Assembly (NCBI GenBank): GCA_030040425.1
Contig: JASHTS010000228.1
Span: 1 to 53,820 of the forward strand
Direction of reading: 5' to 3'
DNA from: Acidobacteriaceae bacterium
GTDB taxonomy: Bacteria; Acidobacteriota; Terriglobia; Terriglobales; Acidobacteriaceae
Length of the DNA stretch: 53,820 bases
Shown here: piece after piece, positions 17,083-26,851 of the stretch
Layout of the letters: each line of letters begins with the position of its first letter
Position numbering within the stretch: position 1 is the stretch's first letter
Translations under genes and position numbers: made by a program
Notes under the pieces: generated by a model
The model's input: only the letters and a program-made list of their open reading frames with translations
Told to the model about the DNA's origin: nothing
Database searches by the model: none

Positions 17083-17472
17083 ATGAGAAAACTGGTTTGG
17101 CTGGCCCTGGCAGCGGCGGCTGTATTCAGCGTGACCGTCACTGCGCCCAGAGCGCAGGCGCAGGTGAGCATCACTGTGGGACCGGCGCCGGTTTGTCCCT
17201 ACGGGTACTATGACTATCCGCCGTATTCCTGCGCCCCTTACGGCTACTACGGTCCGACCTGGTTTGTGGGCGGCGTGTTCATCGGCGCAGGGCCCTGGTA
17301 TCACGGTCCGGCGCACTTCTATGGCCACGTAGACAATCGCTTCGATCCGCGGCACGGCTACAACGGCGCGCTTCCGCGGCGCGGCGATCATCCGCTCCCG
17401 GCGAACCGCGTGGATCACATGTCGCACTTCCATGGAAACGAGATGCGCGACGGACGCGGGCACGCGCGCTAA
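17083..17472 (+). CDS. Small exported Tyr/Gly/Pro/His-rich protein of unknown function
   Basis: 129 residues. The ATG at 17083 has GAGGAGG 6 nt upstream, and a textbook signal peptide covers residues 1-27 (VFSVTVTAPRAQAQ). The mature part is rich in Tyr, Gly, Pro and His, with repeated YGYY/YGPTW blocks (for example CPYGYYDYPPYSCAPYGYYG) and two Cys that might form a disulfide. The C-terminal third is His/Arg/Asp/Asn-rich (RVDHMSHFHGNEM), which could bind metal. Similar low-complexity exported proteins occur in acidobacteria, but no named domain is recognised. Longer in-frame readings upstream lack a start signal. Function unknown; a surface or matrix role is only a guess. Confidence 0.75.
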   Translation: MRKLVWLALAAAAVFSVTVTAPRAQAQVSITVGPAPVCPYGYYDYPPYSCAPYGYYGPTWFVGGVFIGAGPWYHGPAHFYGHVDNRFDPRHGYNGALPRRGDHPLPANRVDHMSHFHGNEMRDGRGHAR

Positions 17473-17714
17473 AACAATCTCTGAATCACTGCGTCCCGAA
17501 AGCACAAGGCTCAAGTCGACGCGACCCCAAGAAGCGGCGACCCTGCACGAACTTGGAAAGGCCACAGCAACTCGGAAATTAGTCCTGGTCCATCCGCCGC
17601 GAGGAGGTTCTTCAACAAGCGCTAACGGCAAGCGGCACGGAATTATGCCCGGTGGTTTCTCGCGGGGGCGAGGGGCGCCGGGCGTCCGTGTCTTCAGGGA
17701 CTGGCGCACCGTCC

Positions 17715-18767
17715 TTACGCGCCGGCAGGCGGCGTGGAAGTCGATCCCCGCTCCACCAGGCTGGTGGAAACCAGGAACTCGCGCAGCATGCGGGGATTGA
17801 CCGGATCTTCGATCTGCACGCGCAGGGCGTCAAAAGCGGCGCGGGCAAGATCGGAGCGGGAGAGACGGATGGTGGTGAGCGGCGGTAAGGTGTACTCGGC
17901 GAAATCGATGTCGTCGAGGCCGATGACCGAGAGATCCTGGGGCACGCGCACGCCCGCCGCGTAAGCCGCGCGCAGCACACCGATGGCGGTCATGTCGTTG
18001 GAGCAGACGATGGCCGTGGGCCGCGCCGCGAGCCTCTGCAGTTGCGCGAACCCCGCCATACCGCCCTTGAGCGTGTGGTCGCACTCGATCACCCACTTCT
18101 TCTGAATCGCCAGGCCGGCCGATTGCATGGCCGAGCGGAAGTCGTTCTCGCGTGTGACGGCCGAATGCAAAAAGTGGGGCCCGGCAAGGAAGGCGATGCT
18201 GCGGTGCCCGAGCGCGTGAAGATGATTGACCGCGGCGCGAATGCCGGAAAGATAATCGAGCAGGATGGTGCTGGCCTTGGGGTCCTCCAGCCGGAACTCG
18301 GCCAGCACGATGGGCACGTTGCGGTGCACCAGTTGGTCGAGCACCGATTCCTCCTCGCCGAAGGTCATCACCGCCACGCCGTCCACCTTGCGCTCCAGCA
18401 TGCGGCGCACGCAGTTGGTCAGCACCGCGGGGTCGCTGTTGGACGAGCTCACTAGGATTTCGTAGCCGTTGCGCACCGCGATCTCCTCGAAGCTCTGCAC
18501 CAGCTCAGGAAAAAACGGGTTGGTGATGTTCTCGACGATGATGCCCAGCAGCCGGCTGCGCCCGGAAACCAGGGTGCGCGCGTGCGTGTTGGGAAAGTAG
18601 TTGAGCTGCTTGATGGCCTGCCAGACGCGCTTGGAGAGCCGTTCGCTCACCAGCGGCGAGCCATTGATGGTGCGCGAGACAGTGGCAATCGACACCTTGG
18701 CCAGGGAGGCGACGGTGCGGATGTCGGGCATTTTGCCGGCTGTCTTGCGACTGGGTTTGCGAGGCAC
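17715..18767 (-). CDS. LacI-family transcriptional regulator (GTG start)
   Basis: 350 residues. An N-terminal LacI helix-turn-helix (IRTVASLAKVSIATVSRTIN) and hinge helix are followed by a periplasmic-binding-protein-like sensor domain (LLGIIVENITNPFFPELVQS, then TAIVCSNDMTAIGVLRAAY and DLSVIGLDDIDFAEYTLPPL). The GTG at 18767 has AGGA about 8 nt upstream; an in-frame ATG at 18731 would begin right at the DNA-binding domain and is the alternative. It lies 114 nt downstream of the glycerate kinase gene on the same strand, and a perfect LacI-type palindrome sits upstream of that kinase gene, so local control is likely. The ligand is unknown. Confidence 0.92.
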   Translation of the reverse strand: MPRKPSRKTAGKMPDIRTVASLAKVSIATVSRTINGSPLVSERLSKRVWQAIKQLNYFPNTHARTLVSGRSRLLGIIVENITNPFFPELVQSFEEIAVRNGYEILVSSSNSDPAVLTNCVRRMLERKVDGVAVMTFGEEESVLDQLVHRNVPIVLAEFRLEDPKASTILLDYLSGIRAAVNHLHALGHRSIAFLAGPHFLHSAVTRENDFRSAMQSAGLAIQKKWVIECDHTLKGGMAGFAQLQRLAARPTAIVCSNDMTAIGVLRAAYAAGVRVPQDLSVIGLDDIDFAEYTLPPLTTIRLSRSDLARAAFDALRVQIEDPVNPRMLREFLVSTSLVERGSTSTPPAGA

Positions 18768-18881
18768 GAACCAATCCTAATCCAGAAAAGCGCGGGTCAA
18801 CGGGAGTAAATGCATTTTCCGCGTCCGGAGCTGTGGAAGCGCTGAGGATTTTTCCGTGCTGCGGGCTGACGCAGGGGAAGG

Positions 18882-20360
18882 CTAGGACTTTTCCGCGATC
18901 AGCAGGCGCAGGTCGCGCAGGTTCTGCCCCGTGGGCCCGGTGACGATGGAGTCGCCGAGCGCGGTGAAGAGCGGGCAGGCGTTGAAGCGGGCGAGCGACT
19001 GGGCGGGATCGAAGCCGAAGGCGCGGGCGCGGGCCGCGGTGGTGGGGTCGGCGATGGCGCCGGCCGATTGCGTGTTGCCGTCGATGCCGTCGGAGCCCGC
19101 GCTGAGCACGGTCAGCTGCTCGCGGGGATACTTCTCCAGTTCGAGCGCGCAGGCCAGCGCAAACTGCTGGTTGCGGCCGCCGGCGCCGGGATTTCGGCTG
19201 AGCGCCACCGTCACCTCGCCCACGGAGATGAGGCAGACGCGCGCGTGCACCAAGCGCAGGGCGTGAAAGCGCTCGAGCAGGTAACGGGCCGCACTGGCGC
19301 AGTCCCAGTCATCGCAGCTGTTGTCCACCACCGTATGGTAGCCCGCCTTCTGGGCGAGGGCCCGCGCATTCTCCATCAGGTCGTGGCTGGAGAGCAGGAT
19401 CTCGAAGACCGAGTCGCGGAAGACCGCCTGCTCGCCATTCAGGGCAGCCGCATCCGTGGCTCGTCGAGCCGGCACGGCCTCTATCCAGGGAAGTCTCGTG
19501 GGCAGCATGGGCGGCAGTTTTTGCAGGAAGGGTGGCCGCCAGCTCTTGTTGCCCGGCGACTCGGGCAGGTCCGTGCGCTCGAAGAAGGCGCGCACAGCGG
19601 GAGGAAACTTGGGAGCCAGCTCGTACTTCGCCAGCAGCTCGCGCGCGTCGGCCACCGTGGAGTGGTCGGGCGACGTGGGCCCGGAAGAAAGCGCGTCGAG
19701 GGTGCGCAGAGGAACGTCGGGCAGCAAGAGGCTGATCTTGGCCGCTTCCGGCGCAGCCAGGGCGAGCCGTCCGCCCTTCACCGCCGAGAAATGCTTGCGC
19801 AGCGTATTGATTTCGGCGATGGGCGCGCCGCAGCCGATCAGAATCCGGTGAAACGCGATGGCGTCCTCGAGCGTGATCTGCGGATCGAGCGGCAGGTCGA
19901 ACATGGCCGAGCCGCCGCCGGAGATGAGAAAGAAAACCAGCGTGTCTTTTTTTGCGCGGCGCAGCAGCGCCAGCGCGGCGCGCGCCGCGGCAAAGGTATC
20001 TTCGTTGGGCAGCGGATGGCCGCCCTCGAAGTAGCGAAAGCGCCAGTTGCGTTCGTGGGGAAGCTGGTTGGTGCAGCAGATGCCGCGCACACCCTTGCGC
20101 CGCGTCATGCGTTCGAGCAGAACCTTCAGCATGGGCCCGGCGGCCTTGCCCAGGGCGATGACGAAGATGCGCTTGTAGCAGGCCAGGTCGATCGACGCCG
20201 GACCGCTGCCGTCAGGCAGGAGACGGTGGAGCGCGTTGCCCTCGATGCGGATGCGCCGGTCGAAGGCCGAGGCGATATTGCAGGCCGCCAGCGCGCCGGT
20301 GAAGACGTCGCTTGCCACTCCATGCAGGACTTCGAGGCTCGAGTCGCTGGCCACCGTCAT
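18882..20360 (-). CDS. Glycerate 2-kinase (MOFRL family, GckA/TtuD-like)
   Basis: 492 residues. The N-terminal DUF4147 glycerate-kinase domain shows FVIALGKAAGPMLKVLLERM, YFEGGHPLPNEDTFAAARA and FFLISGGGSAMFDLP. The C-terminal MOFRL domain shows GGRNQQFALACALELEKY and SAGSDGIDGNTQSAGAIAD. The family phosphorylates D-glycerate to 2-phosphoglycerate with ATP in the cytosol, joining sugar-acid or serine breakdown to glycolysis. It is somewhat longer than usual, mainly through an insert near residues 255-310. ATG at 20360. A probable -10 (CATAAT, complement of 20430-20435) and a LacI-type operator lie upstream, and a LacI gene lies downstream. Confidence 0.88.
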   Translation of the reverse strand: MTVASDSSLEVLHGVASDVFTGALAACNIASAFDRRIRIEGNALHRLLPDGSGPASIDLACYKRIFVIALGKAAGPMLKVLLERMTRRKGVRGICCTNQLPHERNWRFRYFEGGHPLPNEDTFAAARAALALLRRAKKDTLVFFLISGGGSAMFDLPLDPQITLEDAIAFHRILIGCGAPIAEINTLRKHFSAVKGGRLALAAPEAAKISLLLPDVPLRTLDALSSGPTSPDHSTVADARELLAKYELAPKFPPAVRAFFERTDLPESPGNKSWRPPFLQKLPPMLPTRLPWIEAVPARRATDAAALNGEQAVFRDSVFEILLSSHDLMENARALAQKAGYHTVVDNSCDDWDCASAARYLLERFHALRLVHARVCLISVGEVTVALSRNPGAGGRNQQFALACALELEKYPREQLTVLSAGSDGIDGNTQSAGAIADPTTAARARAFGFDPAQSLARFNACPLFTALGDSIVTGPTGQNLRDLRLLIAEKS

Positions 20361-20429
20361 TGCACTCGGCCCTTTCTGCTTCCCTGCCGCGTTGCGTTGG
20401 AATTCCGTCTAGGAAGGAGGGCGGGACTA

Positions 20430-20471
20430 ATTATGTTTGCGCGATCGGTGATCATCGTTAAAGCGATTTTA
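20430..20471 (-). promoter_or_regulatory. Promoter and LacI-type operator of the glycerate kinase gene
   Basis: TTAAAGCGATTTTA at 20458-20471 fits TnAAAnCGnTTTnA, the centre-CG palindrome bound by LacI/GalR-family proteins, at every fixed position. On the complement strand a -10-like CATAAT (20435-20430) lies just downstream, so the palindrome touches the expected -35 region: a repressing position. The operator is 98 nt before the kinase ATG. Confidence 0.5.
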
Positions 20472-20625
20472 CGCTGAATTTGGCTGGGAATTCCAGCGCC
20501 GGAGAGCGCGCGCATCAGCCTGCGTAACCCGCAAGCGTAACAGCTCGTAACCACGTTGCGGGGTGCGGCTCCGGCGCCGAGGCAGAGGCGTGAGGCAAGG
20601 CTCTGTGCGCTATTCTGGCTGCACC

Positions 20626-21708
20626 ATGAACGCGTCCGGGAAACAATCTGGGCCGGCTGCGCCGCCTGCTGCGTCGCATCCCGGACCTGTTGATCCTGTC
20701 GAACTGACGCGCAGGCTCTGTGCAATCGAATCCACGACTTACCACGAGGGAGCGGCGGGGGAATTCTTGAGCGGGTTCCTGCGGGAGCGGGGCTGGGATG
20801 TGGAAAAAACCCCGGTTGCGCAGCCGCTTGAGAGCGCCTCGGCGGGCGAGCGCTGGAACGTGTATGCGGGCGCGCCGGGTGAGACGCCGGACCTCGTGTT
20901 CTCGACGCACATCGATACCGTTCCGCCGTACATTCCTTTGAGCGAAGACGCGGAATTTCTCTTCGGGCGCGGCGTCTGCGATGCCAAAGGCATCATCGCT
21001 GCGCAGATTGCCGCGGCCGAGGTGCTGCGCGCGGCGGGGTTTCGGATCGGCTTGTTGTTTGTCTCCGGCGAGGAGCGCGACTCGGCCGGCGCCAAGGCCG
21101 CGAACCTGAAGCCGAAAGGCAGCCGCTTCCTCATCAACGGCGAGCCCACGGACAACAAGCTTGCCCTTGCCTCCAAAGGCTCGCTCCGCGCAGTCTTTCG
21201 GGCGCAGGGCAAGATGGCGCACTCGGCGTATCCCGAGCTGGGCGAGTCGGCCGTGCACAAACTTATCGAGGCGCTCCACCGCGTGCTGGCCATCCCCCTG
21301 CCGGCGCTTGAAGATGTGGGTCCGTCGACGGTGAACATCGGGCAGATTCACGGCGGCCATGCGCCCAACGTCATCGCCGACCACGCCGAGGCGCAGGTGC
21401 TGGTGCGGCTGGTTACGGATTCGGCGCCCATCCGCGCCGCGCTTCTCGAAGCCGCGAAGGGTCTGGCCGAAGTGGACTTCACGCTCGAGATTCCTTTTGT
21501 GCGCCTCAAGGCCGTGGACGGGATGCCGACCATGATCGCCAAATTCACCACCGACATTCCCCAGCTTTCCAATTGGGGCCAGCCGCTGCTGCTGGGGCCC
21601 GGCTCGATTCACGTGGCGCACACGCCGCATGAGAAAGTGGCGAAAAAAGAGCTGCTTGAAGCCGTGGCGCTCTACATTCATGTGGCCAAGAAGCTGCTGG
21701 CGCGCTAG
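20626..21708 (+). CDS. M20-family metallopeptidase/deacylase (ArgE/DapE-like)
   Basis: 360 residues. Metal ligands and catalytic residues of the M20 family are visible: FSTHIDTVPPY (first His and Asp), GRGVCDAKGIIAAQIAA (bridging Asp), FVSGEERDSAGA (catalytic Glu-Glu pair), and the terminal HVAHTPHEKV. The dimerisation domain lies in the middle (FRAQGKMAHSAYPELGESAV). The N-terminus is Ser/Pro/Ala-rich and not signal-like, so it should be cytosolic. ATG at 20626 is chosen; the frame is open further upstream to 20563, but that part is Arg-rich and unlike the family. It is divergent from the glycerate kinase. Substrate class (N-acyl amino acid or dipeptide) cannot be fixed from sequence alone. 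Confidence 0.88.
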   Translation: MNASGKQSGPAAPPAASHPGPVDPVELTRRLCAIESTTYHEGAAGEFLSGFLRERGWDVEKTPVAQPLESASAGERWNVYAGAPGETPDLVFSTHIDTVPPYIPLSEDAEFLFGRGVCDAKGIIAAQIAAAEVLRAAGFRIGLLFVSGEERDSAGAKAANLKPKGSRFLINGEPTDNKLALASKGSLRAVFRAQGKMAHSAYPELGESAVHKLIEALHRVLAIPLPALEDVGPSTVNIGQIHGGHAPNVIADHAEAQVLVRLVTDSAPIRAALLEAAKGLAEVDFTLEIPFVRLKAVDGMPTMIAKFTTDIPQLSNWGQPLLLGPGSIHVAHTPHEKVAKKELLEAVALYIHVAKKLLAR

Positions 21709-21768
21709 GGAAGAGTTTGCGCGCCTGGCCCTGCGCGGCCGGGAAAAATTTCCCGCGGCGCGCCTGCG

Positions 21769-22281
21769 CTATTCCGGAACCGAGGTGATCTCGTAGAGGA
21801 CGGATTCGCGGCCGCTGCTGTCCGGGCCGGAGCCGGTGCGGAGGGCGCCCAGTTTTTCAAGAGCCCGCTGCGAGCGCAGGTTGTTGACGCCGACGTGAAA
21901 CACCACGCGGCGCACGAAGCGAAGAGCGTGGCGCAGCAGCAGCCGCTTCATCTCGCCGTTGTAGCGGCCGCCCCAGTGCGAGCGCGCCAGGAAGGTCCAG
22001 CCGATCTCCACTTCGCTCGCCGCCTCGTTGTAATCGTGGTAGCGCGTGCAGCCGATGATGCGGCCATCCGCGGCGTCGAGCACCAGGAACCCGCCCCCCG
22101 AGTCGAGCGCCCCCTGAAAATAGGCGCGGAAAACGTCGGGCTTCCAGCGGTCGTTGGCCGGATGCTGCTCCCAGATGAGCGGGTCGCAGGCCACGGCGTA
22201 AAGAGCGTCGAAGTCTGCGGCGCAGAGCGGCCGCAATTCGACCAGCGGGCCCTTCAACGTTGGCTGCAGCTCAAACGGCAT
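21769..22281 (-). CDS. GNAT-family N-acetyltransferase (RimJ/RimL-like)
   Basis: 170 residues. The GNAT fold is shown by VELRPLCAADFDALYAVACD at the start, GGGFLVLDAADGRIIGCTRY (beta strands 2-3), VEIGWTFLARSHWGGRYNGE (the acetyl-CoA-binding turn region), and VFHVGVNNLRSQRALEKLGA (the conserved helix near the C-terminus). The asparagine/arginine block NLRSQRALEKLG is characteristic of RimJ/RimL-type enzymes. It transfers acetyl from acetyl-CoA to an amine, probably a protein N-terminus or a small molecule; the acceptor is unknown. It is divergent from the YyaL gene with only 48 nt between the starts. Confidence 0.88.
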   Translation of the reverse strand: MPFELQPTLKGPLVELRPLCAADFDALYAVACDPLIWEQHPANDRWKPDVFRAYFQGALDSGGGFLVLDAADGRIIGCTRYHDYNEAASEVEIGWTFLARSHWGGRYNGEMKRLLLRHALRFVRRVVFHVGVNNLRSQRALEKLGALRTGSGPDSSGRESVLYEITSVPE

Positions 22282-22329
22282 CTCTCTTCATGATAGCGGG
22301 CGGCAGGTTCGACCGGCATTGCACCGGGC

Positions 22330-24588
22330 ATGTATCCTCACTGCATGAGCAAGGCCGGCTCATCCGCGCACGCAAACAACAGCCTGGAACACGCGGCGTC
22401 CTCCTATCTGCGCTCGGCCCGGCACCAGCCGGTGGAGTGGCACGCGTGGGGCGAGGCGGCCTTTGCGCGCGCGCAGGCTGAGAGCAAGCCCGTCCTGCTG
22501 GACATCGGCGCGGTGTGGTGCCACTGGTGCCACGTGATGGACCGCGAATCGTACGAGGATGCGGAGATCGCCGCGGTCATCAACCAGAACTATGTCGCCG
22601 TGAAAGTTGATCGCGACGAGCGTCCCGACGTCGACGCGCGCTACCAGGCCGCGGTTTCGGCCATCAGCGGGCAGGGCGGATGGCCGCTCACCGCGTTTCT
22701 CACCCCCGACGGCCGGCCGTTCTTCGGCGGCACGTATTTTCCCCGCGACGACCGCTACGGCCGCCCTGGCTTCGGACGCATCCTTTCCGCCATGGCTACG
22801 GTGTGGCGCGAGCGGCGTGATGAGGCGCTCGAGACCGCGTCGAGCGTGATGGCCGCGATCGAGCACAACGAGAGCTTTTCCGGTCGCGCGGCCGAAGCAA
22901 AGGATGCGCTGACGCCCGCGCTGGTGGAGAAGATTGCCGCCTCGGCGCTCAAGCAGTTCGATCCGCGCAACGGAGGCTTCGGCGCGCAGCCCAAGTTCCC
23001 GCATCCGGCGGTGCTCGATCTCCTGCTCCAGGAGGCCGTGAACCGCGGCAACGAAGAGGCGCGCACGGCCTTCACCGTGACCCTCGAAAAGATGGCGCGC
23101 GGCGGCGTCTACGATCAGCTTGCCGGCGGCTTCCATCGTTACAGTGTCGATGAGCGCTGGGTGGTGCCGCACTTCGAGAAGATGCTCTACGACAACACCG
23201 AGCTGCTGCGCAACTACGTGCACGGCTACCAGAGCCCCATGAAGGATGTCGTCCGCGAGGATTTTCTCGCCACGGCGCGCGAGATCGTGCACTGGCTCGA
23301 CACCACCATGACCGACCGCGAGCGCGGCGGTTTTTACGCCTCGCAGGATGCGGACGTGGGCCTGGATGACGACGGCGACTACTTCACCTGGACGCTCGAT
23401 GAGGCGCGCGCCGTGCTGGGCCCCGCGGCGCAGGGTCTGGGCCCCGCGGCGCTTGGTATCGATGAGCTGGAGCTTGCGGCCGAGTATTACGACATCGGCG
23501 AGCTGGGCGACATGCACCACAACCCGGCAAAAAATGTGCTGCACGTGAAGCAGACGCTGGCAGAGCTTGCGGCCAGGCGCGGCGTGGAGGAAAAATCGCT
23601 GCGGACAATGCTCGATGCGGCGCGGCAGAAATTGCTCGTCCGCCGCACCCAGCGGCCCACGCCTTTCATTGACCGCACGCTCTACACCGGCTGGAACGCG
23701 ATGGCCGTGACTGCCTACTGCGAGGCCGCGCGGGTGCTGGGCGCGGCCCAAAACATGAATGAGGCGCGCGACTTCGCGCTGAAGACGCTCGACCGGATCC
23801 TTTCCGAGGCGTGGGATGGCGAAGCGGAATTGCATCACGTCATCGCCTATCCCGACGGGCTCGAAACCAAGCTCGAAGCAAAGCAGAAAGCGCCGGGCAC
23901 GCTTGAGGATTACGCGTTTGCTGTTCATGCGTGCCTCGACGCTTGGCTCGCGGGCGGGGAGATGCGGCACTATCAAGCCGCCGTCAAGCTGGCCGACGCG
24001 ATGATCGCGCGGTTTTACGACCGCACGGGCGGCGGGTTCTTCGACGCCGCTGCGCCGCAGCCGGATGCGTTGCCGCTGGGCGCGCTGAGCGCACGGCGCA
24101 AGCCGCTGCAGGATGCGCCCACGCCCGCGGGCAATCCCACGGCCGCCGCGGCCTTATTGCGACTTGACGCGCTGAGCGCCCCCGCCGCAGCGGGCGGGCG
24201 CGACGAGTATCGCCGCATTGCCGAGGAGACGCTGGCCTGCTTTGCCGGCATCGTGGAGCACTTCGGGCTGTATGCGGGCAGTTACGGCCTGGCGCTGGAG
24301 CGCCTGCTCGCCGATCCGGTGCAGGTGGTCGTCATCGGCTGGGGCGGCGAAGCCGAGCGCCTCGAGGCGACAGCCGTGGCCAACTACGCCGTGAATAAGA
24401 CCGTGATCCGGCTTGCGCCCGAGAGCCTGCTCCCCGGCGGGTTGCCGGAGGCGCTCGAAGAAACGATTCTTCACGCGCCGCGCCCGGCCAGCGCCAATGC
24501 ATGGGCGTTTGTGTGCAGGGGCCGCGCGTGTCTGCCGCCGGTCACGGATTCCGAGTCATTGCTCAAAGCGTTGGCCGCGCAGGTCTAG
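22330..24588 (+). CDS. YyaL-type protein: thioredoxin-fold (DUF255) plus six-hairpin glycosidase-like domain
   Basis: 752 residues. The N-terminal 170 residues are a thioredoxin-like domain with the CxxC pair in [20 protein letters not shown] and the conserved [20 protein letters not shown]. The rest is an (alpha/alpha)6 barrel ([59 protein letters not shown]), as in the YyaL/spermatogenesis-associated-20 family. The biochemical role is not settled. There is no signal peptide, so cytosolic. ATG at 22330 or 22345; neither has a good ribosome site, and the second gives a start ([20 protein letters not shown]) closer to the family. A strong hairpin follows the stop at 24602. Confidence 0.9.
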   Translation: MYPHCMSKAGSSAHANNSLEHAASSYLRSARHQPVEWHAWGEAAFARAQAESKPVLLDIGAVWCHWCHVMDRESYEDAEIAAVINQNYVAVKVDRDERPDVDARYQAAVSAISGQGGWPLTAFLTPDGRPFFGGTYFPRDDRYGRPGFGRILSAMATVWRERRDEALETASSVMAAIEHNESFSGRAAEAKDALTPALVEKIAASALKQFDPRNGGFGAQPKFPHPAVLDLLLQEAVNRGNEEARTAFTVTLEKMARGGVYDQLAGGFHRYSVDERWVVPHFEKMLYDNTELLRNYVHGYQSPMKDVVREDFLATAREIVHWLDTTMTDRERGGFYASQDADVGLDDDGDYFTWTLDEARAVLGPAAQGLGPAALGIDELELAAEYYDIGELGDMHHNPAKNVLHVKQTLAELAARRGVEEKSLRTMLDAARQKLLVRRTQRPTPFIDRTLYTGWNAMAVTAYCEAARVLGAAQNMNEARDFALKTLDRILSEAWDGEAELHHVIAYPDGLETKLEAKQKAPGTLEDYAFAVHACLDAWLAGGEMRHYQAAVKLADAMIARFYDRTGGGFFDAAAPQPDALPLGALSARRKPLQDAPTPAGNPTAAAALLRLDALSAPAAAGGRDEYRRIAEETLACFAGIVEHFGLYAGSYGLALERLLADPVQVVVIGWGGEAERLEATAVANYAVNKTVIRLAPESLLPGGLPEALEETILHAPRPASANAWAFVCRGRACLPPVTDSESLLKALAAQV

Positions 24589-24601
24589 CGCGCACGGGAT
24601 G

Positions 24602-24623
24602 GGGGAAAGTCTTTGCTTTCCCC
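24602..24623 (+). terminator. Hairpin 13 nt after the YyaL stop codon
   Basis: GGGGAAAG (24602-24609) and CTTTCCCC (24616-24623) are perfectly complementary around a 6-nt loop. A T-run is lacking, so rho-independent action is uncertain; it may instead be one of the local hairpin repeats. Confidence 0.45.
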
Positions 24624-24770
24624 GGCCTCAAAAGCGAGACCGGAGGCGCCTGGCATTTTCTTGCATGGTTGAACGCGGAGATCCAGATTCGTGGCTTCCT
24701 ACCCTTGCGGCAAAAACAAATACGTCGCAAAGATGGGGTACCGATCTTTTGTGCGGAGGCGAGGACGGCC

Positions 24771-25799
24771 TTATTCCCCGGAAAACGGGTTCGTCTCCTG
24801 CGGCTTAATGGTCGTGGGATCGACAGGCTCGGGTTCGCGCGCCGCAGCTTCTTCCTCGGGATGCGGCCGCGCCTGGCCCGCCCCGGCCTGCGCGCCGTAA
24901 ACGCGCAGCGGATCGCCGGGGAGCATGTGATGCTCTTCGAGCGCCAGGCGCACGCGCCGCTGGAACTCGCGCATAGGTCCGTACTGTTTCGTCGGCAGCG
25001 TCTTGAACTGCACGGGAAAGATGAGCTGCGAGCCTTTCACGGAATCGACGCCGAGAACCTGCGGATCGGCGACGAAGAGATCCTTGAAAGCCGGATCGTT
25101 GCGCACCTCCATGGCGATTTGCGTGAGCAGCCCCTGCACCTGGTCGGGGTTGGCGGAGAAGTCCACGCTCACGTTCACCGTGGCCAGCGAGTAGCCCACG
25201 CTCAGGTTGGCCACGGTGGTGATCTGCGAGTTGGGGATGACGTAAAGCGTGCCGTCGCCGTCGCGCACCGTGGTTTTACGCAGGGTCATGGCTTCCACGG
25301 TGCCGGCCAGGCCGGCGAGCTTGACCTGGTCGCCGACATTGAACTGCCCTTCGACCAGAAAAATGACGCCGTTCAAGACGTCCTTGACGATGTTCTGCGC
25401 CGCCAGGCCGATGGCCACGCCGGCCACGCCCGCCGAGGCCAGCAGCGGCGCGAGATTTACGCCCAGCGCGTCAAGAAACTGCATCCCAACAATAGCGCCG
25501 ATGGTGGCCAGGCCGGTGGCGCGGATAACGCCGGCCAGCGTCTTAACCTCGCCCACGCGGCCCGATCCGGCGCCATGCCGCTCGGCCAGGCGCACCATGC
25601 GGTTGGTGACGACGCGCAGTAACTTGATCAGAAGAAAGGCGATGAGCGCAATGACAATGAGGTGCGGCAGCCGGGCGTGGATGAACTCCTGGCTGTCGGC
25701 GATCCACTCGTCGAGCACCTTGCCCATGAAACGGCCTTCGCGGAAGATGCCCCAGCGCAGGGCGAGCGCGGCGCCTGCGGCCAATCGAAAAGGGAACAT
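24771..25799 (-). CDS. Small-conductance mechanosensitive channel, MscS family
   Basis: 342 residues. Membrane helices lie at about 45-65 (LPHLIVIALIAFLLIKLLRV), 92-112 and 115-140. The third is the Gly/Ala-rich pore helix APLLASAGVAGVAIGLAAQN running into VKDVLNGVIFLVEGQFNVGD, the most typical MscS signature. A beta domain and a C-terminal cytoplasmic domain follow. The last 35 residues are Glu/Pro-rich and variable. ATG at 25799 has GAGGAG 7 nt upstream; an in-frame ATG at 25727 is less likely. Such channels open under membrane tension to release solutes after hypo-osmotic shock. Confidence 0.93.
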   Translation of the reverse strand: MFPFRLAAGAALALRWGIFREGRFMGKVLDEWIADSQEFIHARLPHLIVIALIAFLLIKLLRVVTNRMVRLAERHGAGSGRVGEVKTLAGVIRATGLATIGAIVGMQFLDALGVNLAPLLASAGVAGVAIGLAAQNIVKDVLNGVIFLVEGQFNVGDQVKLAGLAGTVEAMTLRKTTVRDGDGTLYVIPNSQITTVANLSVGYSLATVNVSVDFSANPDQVQGLLTQIAMEVRNDPAFKDLFVADPQVLGVDSVKGSQLIFPVQFKTLPTKQYGPMREFQRRVRLALEEHHMLPGDPLRVYGAQAGAGQARPHPEEEAAAREPEPVDPTTIKPQETNPFSGE

Positions 25800-25900
25800 G
25801 CCAAATCTCCTCGTTTTAGACTAGACTGTGCGCAGGCATGGCCGTAGCCGGCGGCCAAAACTTCCCAGGAAACCCCATTCACTGGTACCGGAAGTGACCC

Positions 25901-26821
25901 ATGGCAGTCGAACGCGCTCTCGAGCGGAACGACGCGAGCCTGGCGGCAGGCCGTCTCCGGATTGTGGCGCGCCGCATGTGGGTGGGGTTAAGCATCGCGG
26001 CGCCGGCGCTGTTGCTGCCCCTTTTCCTGGTGGCAGGTTCGCTGCTCGCGCGTGCCCGGCAGGCGCAAAGCGCGCCGGCGAGCCAGTCGAGTCAGGCGGG
26101 CCAGCCTGACCGGAACAGCCAGCCTCAGAAGCCAAACACGAGTGCACAGGCTGGTCGGTCTAGCGGGCAATCGTCGGCTAACGGGCAATCGTCGGGCCAG
26201 GCCGATAAGCCATCCAGCCAATCTTCGGGAAAGAGTGCCGGGCAGGCTTCGGGGCAGGCGCAAGCCAATTCGCAGAGCAATCAGGCGGGGCCGGCCGATG
26301 CGGCCGATCCGGACGATAACCCGTCCGATGACCCTTACCTGCGCGACTACGACGCGGCCGGCGACCAAAAACCGCCCGCGGCCAGGACCGGCGCATCCGG
26401 CGAAGGTACGACCCGGGGCGGGACCGCGGACATCACTCCGGGTGAGATGGAGCGGGAGGTGAACAGCGCGATTTCCGGCGAGAGCGCCCAACCCGGCAGC
26501 GCAGCCGGCGATGCGGACTCCGCCGCCGACGAAAAGGCAGCTCCGGCTCCCGGCAGTGCGGCGCCGCTTGCGGCTGCGCCGGCCGTTCCGGCCAAGCCGC
26601 TCTCCCCCGAGGAACTCCGCAGGCAGCAGTTTGCTGCCGAGTTCACCGATCTGCTCCGCATGGCCACCGACCTGAAGGCCGCGGTGGACAAGACCAGCAA
26701 AGACGAGCTTTCGATATCCGTGATACGCAAAGCGGGCGAGATCGAGCAGTATGCCCGCAAGCTGCGCGTCGAGCCCGGCACGAACGCGGACAAGACCGGC
26801 TTGACCGCGGGCAAGGATTGA
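25901..26821 (+). CDS. Membrane-anchored low-complexity protein with a C-terminal orphan helical domain
   Basis: 306 residues, family not recognised. Residues 1-27 are cytosolic; 28-50 form one membrane helix (WVGLSIAAPALLLPLFLVAG). Residues 55-235 are very rich in Gln, Ser, Gly, Ala and Asp, probably disordered and outside the inner membrane. Residues of about 238-290 form a compact helical domain (FTDLLRMATDLKAAVDKTSK, then IRKAGEIEQYARKLR) that recurs in the next gene's product. ATG at 25901 with GGAAG 7 nt upstream. Only 30 nt separate its stop from the next gene, so the two form an operon. Because of the shared domain and export they probably work together; function unknown. Confidence 0.72.
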   Translation: MAVERALERNDASLAAGRLRIVARRMWVGLSIAAPALLLPLFLVAGSLLARARQAQSAPASQSSQAGQPDRNSQPQKPNTSAQAGRSSGQSSANGQSSGQADKPSSQSSGKSAGQASGQAQANSQSNQAGPADAADPDDNPSDDPYLRDYDAAGDQKPPAARTGASGEGTTRGGTADITPGEMEREVNSAISGESAQPGSAAGDADSAADEKAAPAPGSAAPLAAAPAVPAKPLSPEELRRQQFAAEFTDLLRMATDLKAAVDKTSKDELSISVIRKAGEIEQYARKLRVEPGTNADKTGLTAGKD

Positions 26822-26851
26822 TGGGCCGATGGCATCGAGGCGGGAAGAGAA

